33,391 bases of DNA from Phoronis ovalis (lineage: Eukaryota > Phoronida > Phoronidae): assembly GCA_028565635.1 (NCBI GenBank), contig JAOXYB010021736.1:1-33391 (forward strand). Reading direction: 5' to 3'. Each line of letters opens with the position of its first letter. The first letter of the stretch is position 1. The position numbers were made by a program, and so were the translations under genes. The notes under the pieces are model-generated. The model did not search any database, was not told the origin of the DNA, and worked only from the letters and a program-made list of their open reading frames with translations. Below, piece after piece: positions 1 to 10,209 of the stretch.

Positions 1-89
1 CCAAATATTATGATATTTTACAATAAATGATATTACAATAATAATATGCAGAAAACAGTCTGGACTACAGACTAGGGGTCAATACGTTA

Positions 90-630
90 GCAGTTGTAAT
101 GAGTTGCAAGTGCTAAACTACGTTCCTTAGTTTGTGATTTTTAAGCAACAGATAACTTAAAGAGATAAAAAACAGGATTTCTTGTTCTAAAAATAAGAAT
201 AAAGTTACAGCAGGACAAAGATTGAATTAGACATCAAAAAAAGGAAATAAACTCAATGAAAGATAATTATATTTTGCAAAGAAAATAAAATGAAGTTAAA
301 TCTCCGAGGAAAATCACTTGGACCATCTCGAATAATTAGATGGCATAAAAATGTAAACAATTTAATGTAAAAAACGAAAACGAAATATATAAGGAATAAT
401 GATTACTTGAACATACAATTAGCTCATGTTATTTATTATTATGTCAACATCATGTACACATGACCCAGCATAAAAAATCACTTGAAAATGAAAATGATTG
501 TTTTCTAGCTTTCTTTGAGAATTTGAAAGCCATGTCTGGTTTAAAGCGAAAGTTACAGTATTTTAGAGACAACCCTATAAAGTTTAAGTTGGCGCAATAC
601 ATGCATGTTACGCAGTGGTGCACAAGTATT
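90..630 (+). repeat. Long direct repeat, copy 1 (possible mobile element)
   Basis: It matches about 6850-7366 in the same orientation. Positions 241-540 align to 6981-7280 with no gaps and 9 mismatches by hand count (97%). The flanks of the match have indels and lower identity. I see no terminal inverted repeats or clear target-site duplication. An open frame (460-681) here is interrupted in the other copy, so it is probably not coding. Confidence 0.85.
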
Positions 631-1031
631 TGGTGGTGCGCAACCGAACGATTTCATTGTTGTTATGTTTATTTTGCTTAATATCATCATAAGAGAGCTC
701 TTGCTCGTATATGATTATCCATTCACGTGTTAAATATAAAATGACAATTGAAAATCAATAGATTTATTGTATGCTAAAAATATCTTTTTATAACATATCC
801 CTTGGATCGATTACAGACAAATATGATCATTGTTTGGCTTTTGCACCGTGTTTGCTAAGCAGCATGTACGTCTCTACGCACGATAATAAGCAAAAGGGTG
901 TTGAACATATCTACTGTACCAGAAGAATCATTTAATATTTGTTTTGGTTTATTGTACCTGTGGATACCACAAATATTTTATTCAGTGATACCATACAATA
1001 ACAGTATTAGCAATATACTGTAACTAGAAGG

Positions 1032-1039
1032 GTATTTAT
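1032..1039 (+). promoter_or_regulatory. TATA-like element upstream of the DEG/ENaC gene
   Basis: TATTTATA stands about 290 bp before the first ATG in slightly more GC-rich sequence. This is a weak call: short AT motifs are common in this AT-rich window and no transcription start can be seen. Confidence 0.15.
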
Positions 1040-1325
1040 ACTGACTGTCGGACTGACGGTCCTGGACCGTACTGACTGGATACTTTGAGACCCCGGATTT
1101 AGAGATCAAGCATATTGTATAAGTACTCCGTGTGAGGCATATATTCCAAACTAGACGCGATCGAGTTTCTCGTTACACGAGCCGCGAATTTAGAAAAATG
1201 TTTGGAGAGTTTTAGGATACAGAAGAGATTGCCATGTTTATCAGTAGACATTTAGTTTCGGATGCTAATAAAGCACATTGTCTCTCATATCGTCTCGTGC
1301 GTTAATTAGTAACTACCACAAACAA

Positions 1326-1476
1326 ATGTTGAATATGGAGATGGAATATACAAGAAAGAAAGATCATGTCGATTTGGACAATGATCGAGAAATTAAGAAA
1401 GAAGAACATTCGTTTAAGGATTCATTTAAGTCATATATGACAAGAGCAAGCATTGAAGGGATAGCATTGGTTTTAG
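1326..1476 (+). CDS. DEG/ENaC exon 1 (N-terminus and pre-TM1 segment)
   Basis: It encodes residues 1-50 and the first base of codon 51, ending at a GTAAGA donor. An in-frame stop at 1269-1271 closes the frame upstream. The first ATG (1326) has a weak context (C at -3). The in-frame ATGs at 1335 and 1341 have a purine at -3 and G at +4, so initiation three or five codons later is possible. The segment is charged (KK, RE, KKEE) and ends with the pre-TM1 stretch TRASIEGIALVL. Confidence 0.85.
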
Positions 1477-4400
1477 GTAAGAGTTTCCAAATGATATTTT
1501 ATAGTATTTCGCACCAAAGTGACCATGCATTATTGGGTTCTTTTACTGGTGCCACATCTAACTCGATAAACGGCACAGTTTTAATATGAGCACTCAGTGC
1601 ATACAGGGAGTGCATACACCATTTTCAAACATGAAGAGGAAGCATTTGAAAATTCTATTTGACACCCTACTTCATAATATTTTCTCGGTAACAGAATAGA
1701 ATATTTTTTCTGAATAATTACTTACATTTAAATAATATAATGCAATTTTCAGATCCAGATGTGCATGTATTTCGAAAAGTGGTATGGGTGTTTTTTATAC
1801 TATTTGGCCTAGGTTTCGTTGCGTATCAGATCCAGAACAGAGTCAGTTATCTGATGACATTTCCAACCTCAGTGGATATACGTGAAGTATATTCCCTAGA
1901 TGGCATCAGATTCCCAGTGGTTACGATATGCAATGAAAATGTGTGGAGACTCTCTGCCATTCAGGTATTACTACGGTTATATCATTATAGATACATAACT
2001 AAATAACGGGTCCTGGGTAAAGGGCATACCACGATACAACGGATCGCACTTCGTTACAAACAGTAGTAACGTTTACATACTGTGTACAGTACGGTTGTTA
2101 TGAGTTTTAAAAATATACATTGCACGATTTATATTTGTGTTAGCAATTCAAACCGGGACATAGGCGGGGACATCGGTCGTGATTCAAGTTAAATAATAAC
2201 TAATTGATATGTTATTTCTTCTACCCCACCAAATTTCGAGATGGAATGTTCATGCATGGTGATAAAACTGGAAAAAACTTTGACGATAAGTACACGGTAT
2301 ATATACGAAGCACATAAACAATGGCGGATCTTGCCCCGGGTATTTTGACTAAAGCGCCACCACAGTTTACATTACGAAAACGCAGTATTGACATGTTCCT
2401 ATAGGCTCATCACCAAATAACAGGCGCACCAGTTTCTTCTTGCTGTTTGGATACCACATATGACCTTATTTTTACATTGCCAGTCCAGGAAGTATATTCC
2501 TGAGATATTCTTTGTAAAAAACAGGTAGTTATAGTTAAAATGCAGAACTCCTAAGCTAATTACACTCAGTATATTATAGTATAGTTTATAACAATCCTAA
2601 GAAGAAAACACAATTAGTTGACATTATATCAGTATACTGAATGCTGCATTTATTCGAATAGAACCACGGCTTTTTTCGGAGGCTTCTTTCTGCTTCATAA
2701 CCATTTTTGAAGTGATACGTTGTATATTGAAACGGATATATGAAACCCAATTTCGTATACATGTAATAAGCATATAATAAAATTGAAAATGTACTTACTT
2801 ACCCGGTTACAAAAATAAAGGGGTTTCTACAAGTTAGTTAACATTAAAACGGTCTATTATTCCTGGGACTAATATAAGTCATATAACTAAGTTATATTAT
2901 TCAAGTGAGTCCTTTGTTCGTATTATTTGTGGTAGCTTCTGATGATTTACCGGTTACCGTTATACCTGGACAATTTGAGCATTTATATTTGGAACATATT
3001 TTTTCAGAATCACGGTAGTTATGCTGTTTCACTAGCAACAGAAATTTATTCACCTTTGAGCCTTTTCGATATTGAGACTAACAGGAAACCAAACCTAACT
3101 GGAGTTGACTTTGCAGCTACCAATTGGGAACAATTCTACGTGTCTGTATCTCATCAAAAAGAAGATATGATTCTATTGGTAAGAACTTCTTATACTATTC
3201 TTATATAATAAACTCAGCTATATTAAGATTATCCACTTGTAACTTTTTCATCAGTACTAACAATCTGAGTTTCAGTATAGGATTTAGATTTATTACAATT
3301 CGAGAAAAAATGTATTCAAGTACTCTTTGGGCTAAAAAATAAAAATTCAATTAAATCAAATGAAAGCAATCCAGTAAGAATCTGAATTTAGACTAGGGTA
3401 ATGTTTCCTTAAACATATAGCTCCCCGTGGCAGATGGATTAGCAGTACAGAAAGACAATTAAGTGATTTTAATTTTAAAGCCTTTTTCTGTTTCTGTATG
3501 ATTCGTGCATGTTTTTGCTTTACTGAATGTTTTTAACTGGTAAATTTTTGCGAAGTAAAATTAATATCATTAGTTCCTTTAAAAATTTATTCTTTTACAG
3601 TGTAATTACGCGAATGAAAAATGCACCCCGGCTAATTTTTCAGCAGTTCCTACTGATATGGGTTTGTGCTACAGTTTCAACAAAGGTATTCAGGAATGGC
3701 GATCTGTGTTAATATTTTATGAAACTTCTTTATCACTGAGCCTCAAAAATAGAGAATATAAAGTTTTGTTCTCTTCTTTCTGCATGTCCAACAATATTTT
3801 CGGCAATTTCAAGTGCAGCTCTTTTTTTGTTACTTATCGGCGATGATACAGTACGATGGAATATAACTAGTATTTGTAATACGAAATAGAAGTTGTTCTG
3901 ACACACCCTGAATTTTAAACCTTTTGTTGTTTTTGTCAAGCTAAATCCATCAGATAATTTCTTAGAATGTACGTGGTCTCCGTTCGATGTGGTACAGATG
4001 GTATTCGATGTCCCAGTCTGTCAAACCCTCTCAGTTAACGCATATTTACAGACTTAGCACCAAGGAGACATCTAGTGGCGTCATTTCAGACGAAGCATAA
4101 CCGACAAGGGCAACGTAACTACCAAATCTTAAACGATGCGTCACAATAGTTCTTTTTATAATCATAGACTGCAACCTAGTGGAATTATTTAGACAACTAT
4201 TTTGATTCGATTTCAGATCAAGCTCTTGTATCCGAGAGAGCTGGAGAAAGATTTGGTTTGCAGCTATTGATAGATATCGAATCAGCTGAATATGTTGCTC
4301 TCCAGACGAATTCCATAAATGCAGGTATACGAGTAAGTACTGCGCATGCAGAGAAGGGAGAACTACATGCAGGCAATGTCATCTTTACTCTTGATAGCAA

Positions 4401-7400
4401 GCGCAGTTTGCTTCCTGAGAATATTTGTAAAATACTTGCACGCAAGGTTCGGGGCCTGCCTTTAAACTTCTGCTGTTTTATATAGCAGTTTGTTAAATTT
4501 GAAGCAATTAACAGTTCGTTTGTATTCACGAAGCTTAAATTTAAATTCTTGAGAAGTGCTCTGTGTATTGATAACAATAAAAAAAGTGGAACATTTGTAA
4601 TTATAAAAATAATTGTTCGTGTTTGTTCATCCGAAGATTGTTGTATACAGTATCTAAATTTGTATTTTGCAGATATATCTTCATGATAAGCACGAAATTC
4701 CAAGAATGACTCGGAAAGGTCTCAGAATCGGTCCTGGTAACCATGTTAGCGTGCAGATGAAATTGACAAAAGTGCGTACATTATTTATTAAAGACAATAT
4801 GACGTTGTGATCAACTTTTTTATCCGATTCTTGCTTACACAATATTACTATACATCTGTTTATGATATTGCCAGGAGCTAGGATTTCTTTTATATATCCT
4901 AGTTGTGCGTAAAGACGGTGCCATATTATAGCATTACAGACTGCATTGATGTGAAACCCTTGTTGTCACTACACATATCATATACATTGTACATAACTAT
5001 TTGCATGCCACCGTCATAATTCCTGCGTGAACCAATACATTCCCAAGCTGGTTTTATGACTGGAATCACGGAAGACAACTTTCCATCATTATTCATTTAC
5101 AAAATGCGCATGCTGAGAACGTTTAGCTCCATCAAGAAGTTCCGGGGGGCAGTCAATATGAAAGTGGGTACGCTAAATGGTATTATCGTCCAATGCTTAG
5201 AATCATTAACTGCTCTAGATCTGATACCGCAAAATGTATGATTGTGACGCCACTAATTAAACTGACAAAGTGATACGAAATTCACATAAGAATCGACCTA
5301 GCCCCGGACCCAGAATAAATCGTTTTGGAGTTATCCTAGGTCGATTCTTATATTTCATATCGTTTTGTCAGTTTTTGTTGCGTCCAATTCATATATTTTG
5401 GAGTGTCAGATCTATCAATGCATCTATTCTGTCTTAAATCGTTTCTGAGTTACAACAGAATAGATGCATCGTTCTACTTCTTTCAGAAAAAAAATCAACC
5501 AATCCCTTGGGGTCCTTGTGATCCGACGAGAAAGTTGTCGAGATTTGTGAACCAAAGTTATACTGTAACAGCCTGTACAGCTGAGTGTGAAGCAAAATAT
5601 ATTGCGTTACATTGCGGATGTCGACTGACTTATATCGGTAATATGAAAATTTCGTTTGTCACATTTTTAATTTATGTTTAACAACTCTTATATCACCTTG
5701 TTACTTATTATTATTTATCGTATTTTTTAATTTAAACATTTTTAGATAATTGTATGCGAGAGTTTTACATTTTTAAGTAATAAGCTTTTTAGTTTTGCGT
5801 ACTATTTTATATCCACATTATTTACATTATGAAACTAAAACGCGAAATAATTATCTTGTATAAATATCAACTACAAAATGTAAGAAAATGTAAAGACGTT
5901 GCGTCAGATACTCGCATACCACTTACAATTTTAAATGTTCAATTTAATTTTCAGCACATCGCGCTCTGCCTAATAAGTAAAATGCAAAAGTGCTATATAT
6001 CAAAATAACGAGTTATAAATTGTCTTTGCTATATTTACATATATTAGAAAACTAAAAGACATATTGAAAAAAACTCGGTATATTAATGACGCAAAATAGC
6101 GAAAAAATGTCGTGTAATGCGTAACACCCGAGATCAACATATATACATGGGAATAAGTAATATATTAGTACCATGTCGCTGTATTTGCACTAAACAAAAA
6201 CAGTTTTTCGTTCAATAGTGCACAGAACTCGAAGCCAGCAAGGGTAAGTGTCACGAGCAAAATCACGTATTTTGGCTCTAGTGCCAAAGTGTAATGCTTT
6301 AAGAAAATATACTGTCTCACTTGAAAATGGATGAACAGGCGACTAAAAAGACTCTGGCAAGTTGTGTTTTGTTTGTTATTATTTACTGTCTATAACATAT
6401 TTTTAGATGTCAGTTAGTTTGTAGCTATGCGATTACTGAACGCGAAAATATTAAGAACGAAAGAACCACTGAAGAAATGCTAAACATTCATTTTTTGTAA
6501 TTTTTGTTCAGACAGGTTTTAAAATATGCGTTCAGTTATAAAAATTTAAGCGTAAAACTTAACTGTTCTCCACAAAGAGAACGTTTTCATGCATTGATAC
6601 AAGGTATATTAAGAGCAAAATTAGTCCATACAGGCCTATAATGACAAAATATTTCAAAGAAATGTTAAAAAATCACGTTTGGCGATTTCGATTACACGTA
6701 CCTTGCAGGTGCTTTCTATTGTTTGTGCACCATGCTTTTTAAAATTGTATTGATAACCGTAAAAAGTTGAACGTGGTACAATGTTTTGCTTTAGGTGCCT
6801 GCTTGTATTCGAGTATAATTCGCATTCCGGAATCAATATGTTATCATTTGTAAATGTAATGATTGCAAGTGCTAAACTACGTTCCTTGATTTGTGATGTT
6901 TAGGCGCAACAGATAAAAAGAGATAAAAAAACAGGATTTATTGTTCTAAAAAAGGATAAAGATTGAAATAGAGGTAAAAAAAGGAAATAAACTCAATGAA
7001 AGATAATTATATTTTGCAAAGAAAATAAAATGAAGTTAAATCTCCGAGGAAAATCACTTGGACCTTCTCGAATAATTAGATGGCATAAAAATGTAAACAA
7101 TTTAATGTAAAAAACGATAACGAAATATATACGGAATAATGATTATTTGAACATACAACTAGTTCATGTTATTTATTATTATGTCAGCATCATGTACACA
7201 TGACCCAGCATAAAAAATCACTTGAAAATGAAAATGATTGTTTTCTAGCTTTCTTTGAGGATTTGAAAGCCATATCTGGTTTAAAACGACAGTTACAATA
7301 ATGTGTGTACAACCTTATAAATCTTAAGTTAGCGCAATACATGTTACGCAGTGGTGCGCGAGTATCTGACGCAACGTCAAACCATCAAGTTTTGCCAACC

Positions 7401-8011
7401 TATCACTTTTAAGGTGACCCTTGGTTGAAGTCAGTAAGCATCGATCCCGGGCAAAGATGTTATGTTCACTAAATAAATGAATACGGTTATCTAAACTACA
7501 AAGACAATACTTGCAAAACTGTAAGCCAACATGTCTATAATTGCCGTTTTAATATTTTATAGAGGGACCAGAGAGAATATGCAACCCAAAAGATTTAGTG
7601 ATATGTGTTAACAACAAACTTGAAGAATATGTGCGGCAAGTACAAACGTCAACGACTTCGCTCTGTGAATGTCCAGTCGCATGTGCTGATATAGTGTATG
7701 AACCGAAGGTTTCTAGTGCTGGTATATCAGACTTCTGGGCCAATAGAGCTGGTTCTTATTTTAATAGCACATTATTGAACACCATGAAAAATATTATAAA
7801 ACTGGACATTTATTTTACCGATATGAGTTATACAACAATGGACGAAAATGTAGCTTATGACACAATAGCGTTATTATGCGATATCGGCGGTGCGTTAGGT
7901 TTATTGCTTGGATCGACTTTGTATACATTTTTTGGTATTGTGGATTTCTTAGCTGCAGTGTCCTTAAGTCGAAAGGGAGATTCCGCTAGAAAGATAGAAG
8001 TTAAACCTTAG
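1326..8011 (+). CDS. DEG/ENaC-family cation channel subunit, complete eight-exon gene
   Basis: Eight exons (1326-1476, 1753-1964, 3008-3178, 3601-3685, 4217-4332, 4673-4771, 5487-5637, 7563-8011) join in phase to 477 codons plus TAG. The family forms trimeric, usually amiloride-sensitive sodium channels of the plasma membrane, gated by peptides, protons or force. Visible parts: N-terminal cytosolic stretch; TM1 about residues 59-76; FPVVTICN at 104-111; GLCYSFN at 199-205; thumb and palm with cysteines; DIGG at 435-438 and TM2 to about 460; short basic tail. The ectodomain has exactly 14 cysteines (110, 179, 186, 201, 289, 308, 312, 321, 323, 335, 343, 363, 365, 369), the family number. Length is slightly below the usual 500-600. 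Odd points: Glu44 sits where the His of the gating His-Gly motif belongs, the filter reads G-S-T (445-447) rather than G-x-S, and Gly453 replaces the usual TM2 Glu. Family is certain; gating stimulus cannot be read from sequence. Confidence 0.93.
1753..1964 (+). CDS. DEG/ENaC exon 2 (TM1 and start of ectodomain)
   Basis: The acceptor is TTTTCAG and the donor CAG|GTATTA. It completes Asp51 (G|AT), then encodes the first membrane helix (VVWVFFILFGLGFVAYQ) and the FPVVTICN motif that opens the ectodomain in this family. It ends in phase 0 after residue 121. Confidence 0.93.
3008..3178 (+). CDS. DEG/ENaC exon 3 (finger-region segment)
   Basis: It has 57 codons in phase 0 at both ends, after a TTTTTTTCAG acceptor and before TTG|GTAAGA. 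The segment (NHGSYAVS...KEDMILL) is not conserved enough to be recognised alone. Its phase, splice sites and position between the TICN and CxYxxxxC exons place it in the gene. Confidence 0.85.
3601..3685 (+). CDS. DEG/ENaC exon 4 (GLCYSFN motif)
   Basis: The acceptor is TTCTTTTACAG and the donor AAAG|GTATTC, ending in phase 1. It encodes Cys179, Cys186 and the family hallmark GLCYSFN with Cys201. Confidence 0.93.
4217..4332 (+). CDS. DEG/ENaC exon 5 (palm/finger strand)
   Basis: It starts after TTTCAG, completes Asp207 (G|AT) and encodes a segment typical of the family (GLQLLIDIESAEYV). It ends in phase 0 at a strong donor, CGA|GTAAGT. The frame stays open into the intron until a stop near 4483-4485, so retention of this intron would give a truncated protein. 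Confidence 0.9.
4673..4771 (+). CDS. DEG/ENaC exon 6 (IYLHDKHEIP / GPGNHV motif)
   Basis: It has 33 codons, phase 0 at both ends, between TATTTTGCAG and AAA|GTGCGT. It carries the conserved pattern hydrophobic-x-(I/L)-H-D-x-x-x-x-P followed by a P-G turn (IGPGNHVSVQM), corresponding to the palm strand in DEG/ENaC structures. Confidence 0.92.
5213..5418. repeat. Long imperfect inverted repeat (fold-back element) in DEG/ENaC intron 6
   Basis: The left arm is about 5213-5301 and the right arm about 5336-5418, with a ~34-bp spacer. The inner arms share TAAGAATCGACCTAG perfectly, then ACTGACAAA, GACGC and AGATCTGA blocks with small indels. The overall match is roughly 80% over about 85 bp. Such structures can be fold-back MITEs or can form a long hairpin in the pre-mRNA. 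No coding capacity. Confidence 0.8.
5418..5469. repeat. 15-bp perfect inverted repeat just before the exon 7 acceptor
   Basis: ATGCATCTATTCTGT at 5418-5432 is the exact reverse complement of 5455-5469, with a 22-base loop. The structure ends 17 bases before exon 7 (5487), so in RNA it would overlap or abut the branch-point and pyrimidine-tract region. Confidence 0.8.
5487..5637 (+). CDS. DEG/ENaC exon 7 (cysteine-rich thumb)
   Basis: The acceptor is CTTTCAG; it ends in phase 1 at ATCG|GTAATA. It encodes WGPCDP and the C-x3-C ... C-G-C pattern of the thumb (Cys289, 308, 312, 321, 323). The acceptor lies only 17 bases after a 15-bp perfect inverted repeat. Confidence 0.93.
6850..7366 (+). repeat. 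Long direct repeat, copy 2, inside DEG/ENaC intron 7
   Basis: It is the second copy of the element at about 90-630. It ends about 200 bp before exon 8. Similarity starts near the shared block GCAAGTGCTAAACTACGTTC and fades after CGCAGTGGTG. The two copies bracket exons 1-7. Confidence 0.85.
7563..8011 (+). CDS. DEG/ENaC exon 8 (thumb end, TM2, C-terminus, stop)
   Basis: The acceptor is TTTTATAG; only the first of two adjacent AGs keeps the phase (G|AG = Glu329). It encodes the last cysteines including C-x-C-P-x3-C (363, 365, 369), a wrist segment (LDIYFTDMSYTTMDENVAYD), DIGGALGLLLGST and the rest of TM2, then a 15-residue cytosolic tail ending in TAG at 8009-8011. Confidence 0.95.
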
Positions 8012-8405
8012 TCCTGAACCAAGTCATGCCGACGTAACGAAAGAATGAGGCAACCAAGTACCATCTTCGAGTATTACAATTATAATAAATGGCCATTATT
8101 TGAACATAACCTACTGAAACAATGTTGCAAATTAACAGAGTTATTTATCAAAATTTTGAGACACGTTTTAGTGCTAGATACGTGGTATTTTCGGATGCAA
8201 TTTGAATTACGCGATTTCCTCAAAAGGTGTAAAAGTTAAATTCTTATAAAGTTAAAACTGTACTTTTTCCGGTAAATGGCAGAAATTTCGTTACCATGGC
8301 AACAAATTGGACCAAAATGTAGTCGGATTGAAAGAAAAGAAACGGACTAAAAAGAAAATGTATACATTATAATACTTTTAGCCTATAGTTTTAAAGATAC
8401 ATTGT

Positions 8406-8428
8406 AATAAAGATAACTAAGAAATAAA
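8406..8428 (+). terminator. Candidate polyadenylation signals of the DEG/ENaC gene
   Basis: Two AATAAA hexamers (8406-8411 and 8423-8428) lie about 400 bp after the stop codon. Spacing is reasonable for a 3' UTR, but the hexamer is frequent in AT-rich DNA. Confidence 0.35.
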
Positions 8429-8729
8429 CGGTTCTCGCCCCCTTAAATTCTTAAAAGCACAAAATAATACTTTGCTGACAGAAAAAAATACCATCATGCT
8501 ATACCATGACTTATTTGTCCATTTTTTTTTAAAATTGTAAGACTCGTTTGAGTTTCTGCTTTCTATTTTTATATAGTATAGGTATCGTATTTATGAATGC
8601 GTAATTTTGTGTAAATACTGTTATTTTGCAATAACAAAACATATATGTAGATTTTCAGTTTTAATCTTAGTGCATCCACTACATAAGAACCACTTAATTC
8701 ACATTAAAATACCATCAATTCTCGAACAC

Positions 8730-8737
8730 TGACGTCA
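8730..8737. promoter_or_regulatory. Perfect CRE palindrome TGACGTCA
   Basis: This is an exact match to the CREB/ATF site. It stands about 300 bp after the channel's candidate poly(A) signals and 2.3 kb before gene 2. Function is inferred only from the motif. Confidence 0.25.
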
Positions 8738-10201
8738 TTACGTAGAACATGTTCACCAAACAGGTTATTTCTATTAACAATTTGAGCAGCTTTTACTATA
8801 TGGACAGATAGTGAATTGAAACTGGCAGTTACAGTGATATGTATACTGTTACCACCACCCAGCCAATTACAAAGAAAAAAATGCTAATGTAAAAATGCAA
8901 AGCTAACTCTACCAGTGACAACTATTCTGTATTCTTTATAGTAGTGCTGTTAGCTATAAATAGTACTATTTTCGATAAACTGACACAGATTCTGTAGCTT
9001 TGCGTATTTATAGAAATGCATACGATATAATAAATTGGGCCATGTTCTTAAACTACAGCAAAAACAAATATTTATATCTTTATATGCTATAATGACTAAT
9101 GTATATTTGCGTGATTTGTATTTGTTGTGTCCAATTTTTCCTCAATTTAAAGAAAAATAAGGTTTTAGATAATATTTTGTATTATTCGATATTTACTTTA
9201 ATTATCTATAAATACAGAGCCGACTACTAGTATCGTACAGATTTGTTGCTATTCTATTTTATAAAAATTCTGTAAGAAATTCTGCTTCAATTTTAAAGCC
9301 ACGATTTCTTTTGTTGTTGTTTTTCAATTACGAGGAAATTAAACAAGCTATTAAAATTTGCCGCTTGTTGTAAACGAAAATAACGCTCAAAAGATTTTAA
9401 TGGAAACATTGGTTTTACAAAGCAGTATATGTTTTGTTATTTGATTAATTGCATCGTAGCTAATTAGCTGTCGTGATAAAATTATTTGCATATATACGTT
9501 CAAGAGTCAAAACATAATGGAAAAGAAAATATCTTTCAAGTTCAGTAATTGCTAATGAACGGAAAATGAATGACCATAGAACCATAAAATGAACATAACG
9601 CTTGTTTAAGAGTAAACAGCGTAGAATTGCAATATCCTTGTTTTTATATTCGCAACCATCTGCTAAAAGATTTTTATATCCTCTGTAAATGAATCAGTTA
9701 GATATTTGGACTGGTTCAGGATGAAGGACACATTCCAGAGTGGTTTTATTGTAGAATTAGACAATGTTCATTAAGCCCAAAATTAAGTGCTTGAGATAAG
9801 ATAATTCTAAAAACAACTAAAAATAGATCCCTGAAAAATATGTGTATATGGGAGCGTATATGTTACATATTACTACAGTTCAGCGTGGAAATATATGTGG
9901 TATAATATATAGCTTGTCTATACTGTTTACTTGATTGGTTTCAATTGCGTCGTCATTAACCTATTTGTTACACATGAGGCATCTATTGCTGGATATTGTT
10001 TACACGCAACCTTCACAGTTCGAGTTCGTGCGGTGACACATGCAAATTGCGCTGTGAAATGTTTATAGAAGAAAAACCGAAACAAAAACGCGCTATAAAT
10101 CATGAACTGCAAACTGCATGAAAAGTTATCCATTCCAAGTTTGCGTTGGTATAAAAGCTGCAATAACTGTGAACGTGGACGTCAAAATTTAAAGGCTTTA
10201 T

Positions 10202-10209
10202 TGACGTCA
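10202..10209. promoter_or_regulatory. Perfect CRE palindrome TGACGTCA upstream of gene 2
   Basis: This is an exact CREB/ATF-type palindrome about 0.8 kb before the gene 2 ATG. A half site (GACGTCA) lies about 25 bp to its left. A cluster of two related sites is a little more convincing than one, but this is still motif evidence only. Confidence 0.3.

Larger units (their letters stand above)
1..1325. other. Upstream flank of the DEG/ENaC gene
   Basis: There is no supported gene here. It contains the first copy of the 0.5 kb direct repeat (about 90-630), a possible TATA-like box near 1032, and a small palindrome (ACGGTCC-T-GGACCGT, 1056-1070). The rest is AT-rich sequence in which I see nothing. 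Confidence 0.6.

Noticed and set aside
460-681. 73-codon plus-strand open frame in repeat copy 1
   Set aside because: The matching frame in copy 2 is stopped early (after about 33 codons), composition is ordinary for AT-rich DNA, and no domain is seen.
4040-4090. Sequence with CATCTAGTGGCG, a type of block often seen in dispersed animal repeats
   Set aside because: There is only a short resemblance; no second copy in the window and no element boundaries could be defined.
4218-4703. 161-codon open frame on the minus strand
   Set aside because: It runs antisense through exon 5, intron 5 and the start of exon 6 of the channel gene. It has no recognisable motif, and the plus strand has clear family exons here.
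5056-5241. Open frame in channel intron 6
   Set aside because: It lies between two exons that join perfectly in phase, overlaps the left arm of the fold-back element, and resembles no DEG/ENaC segment.
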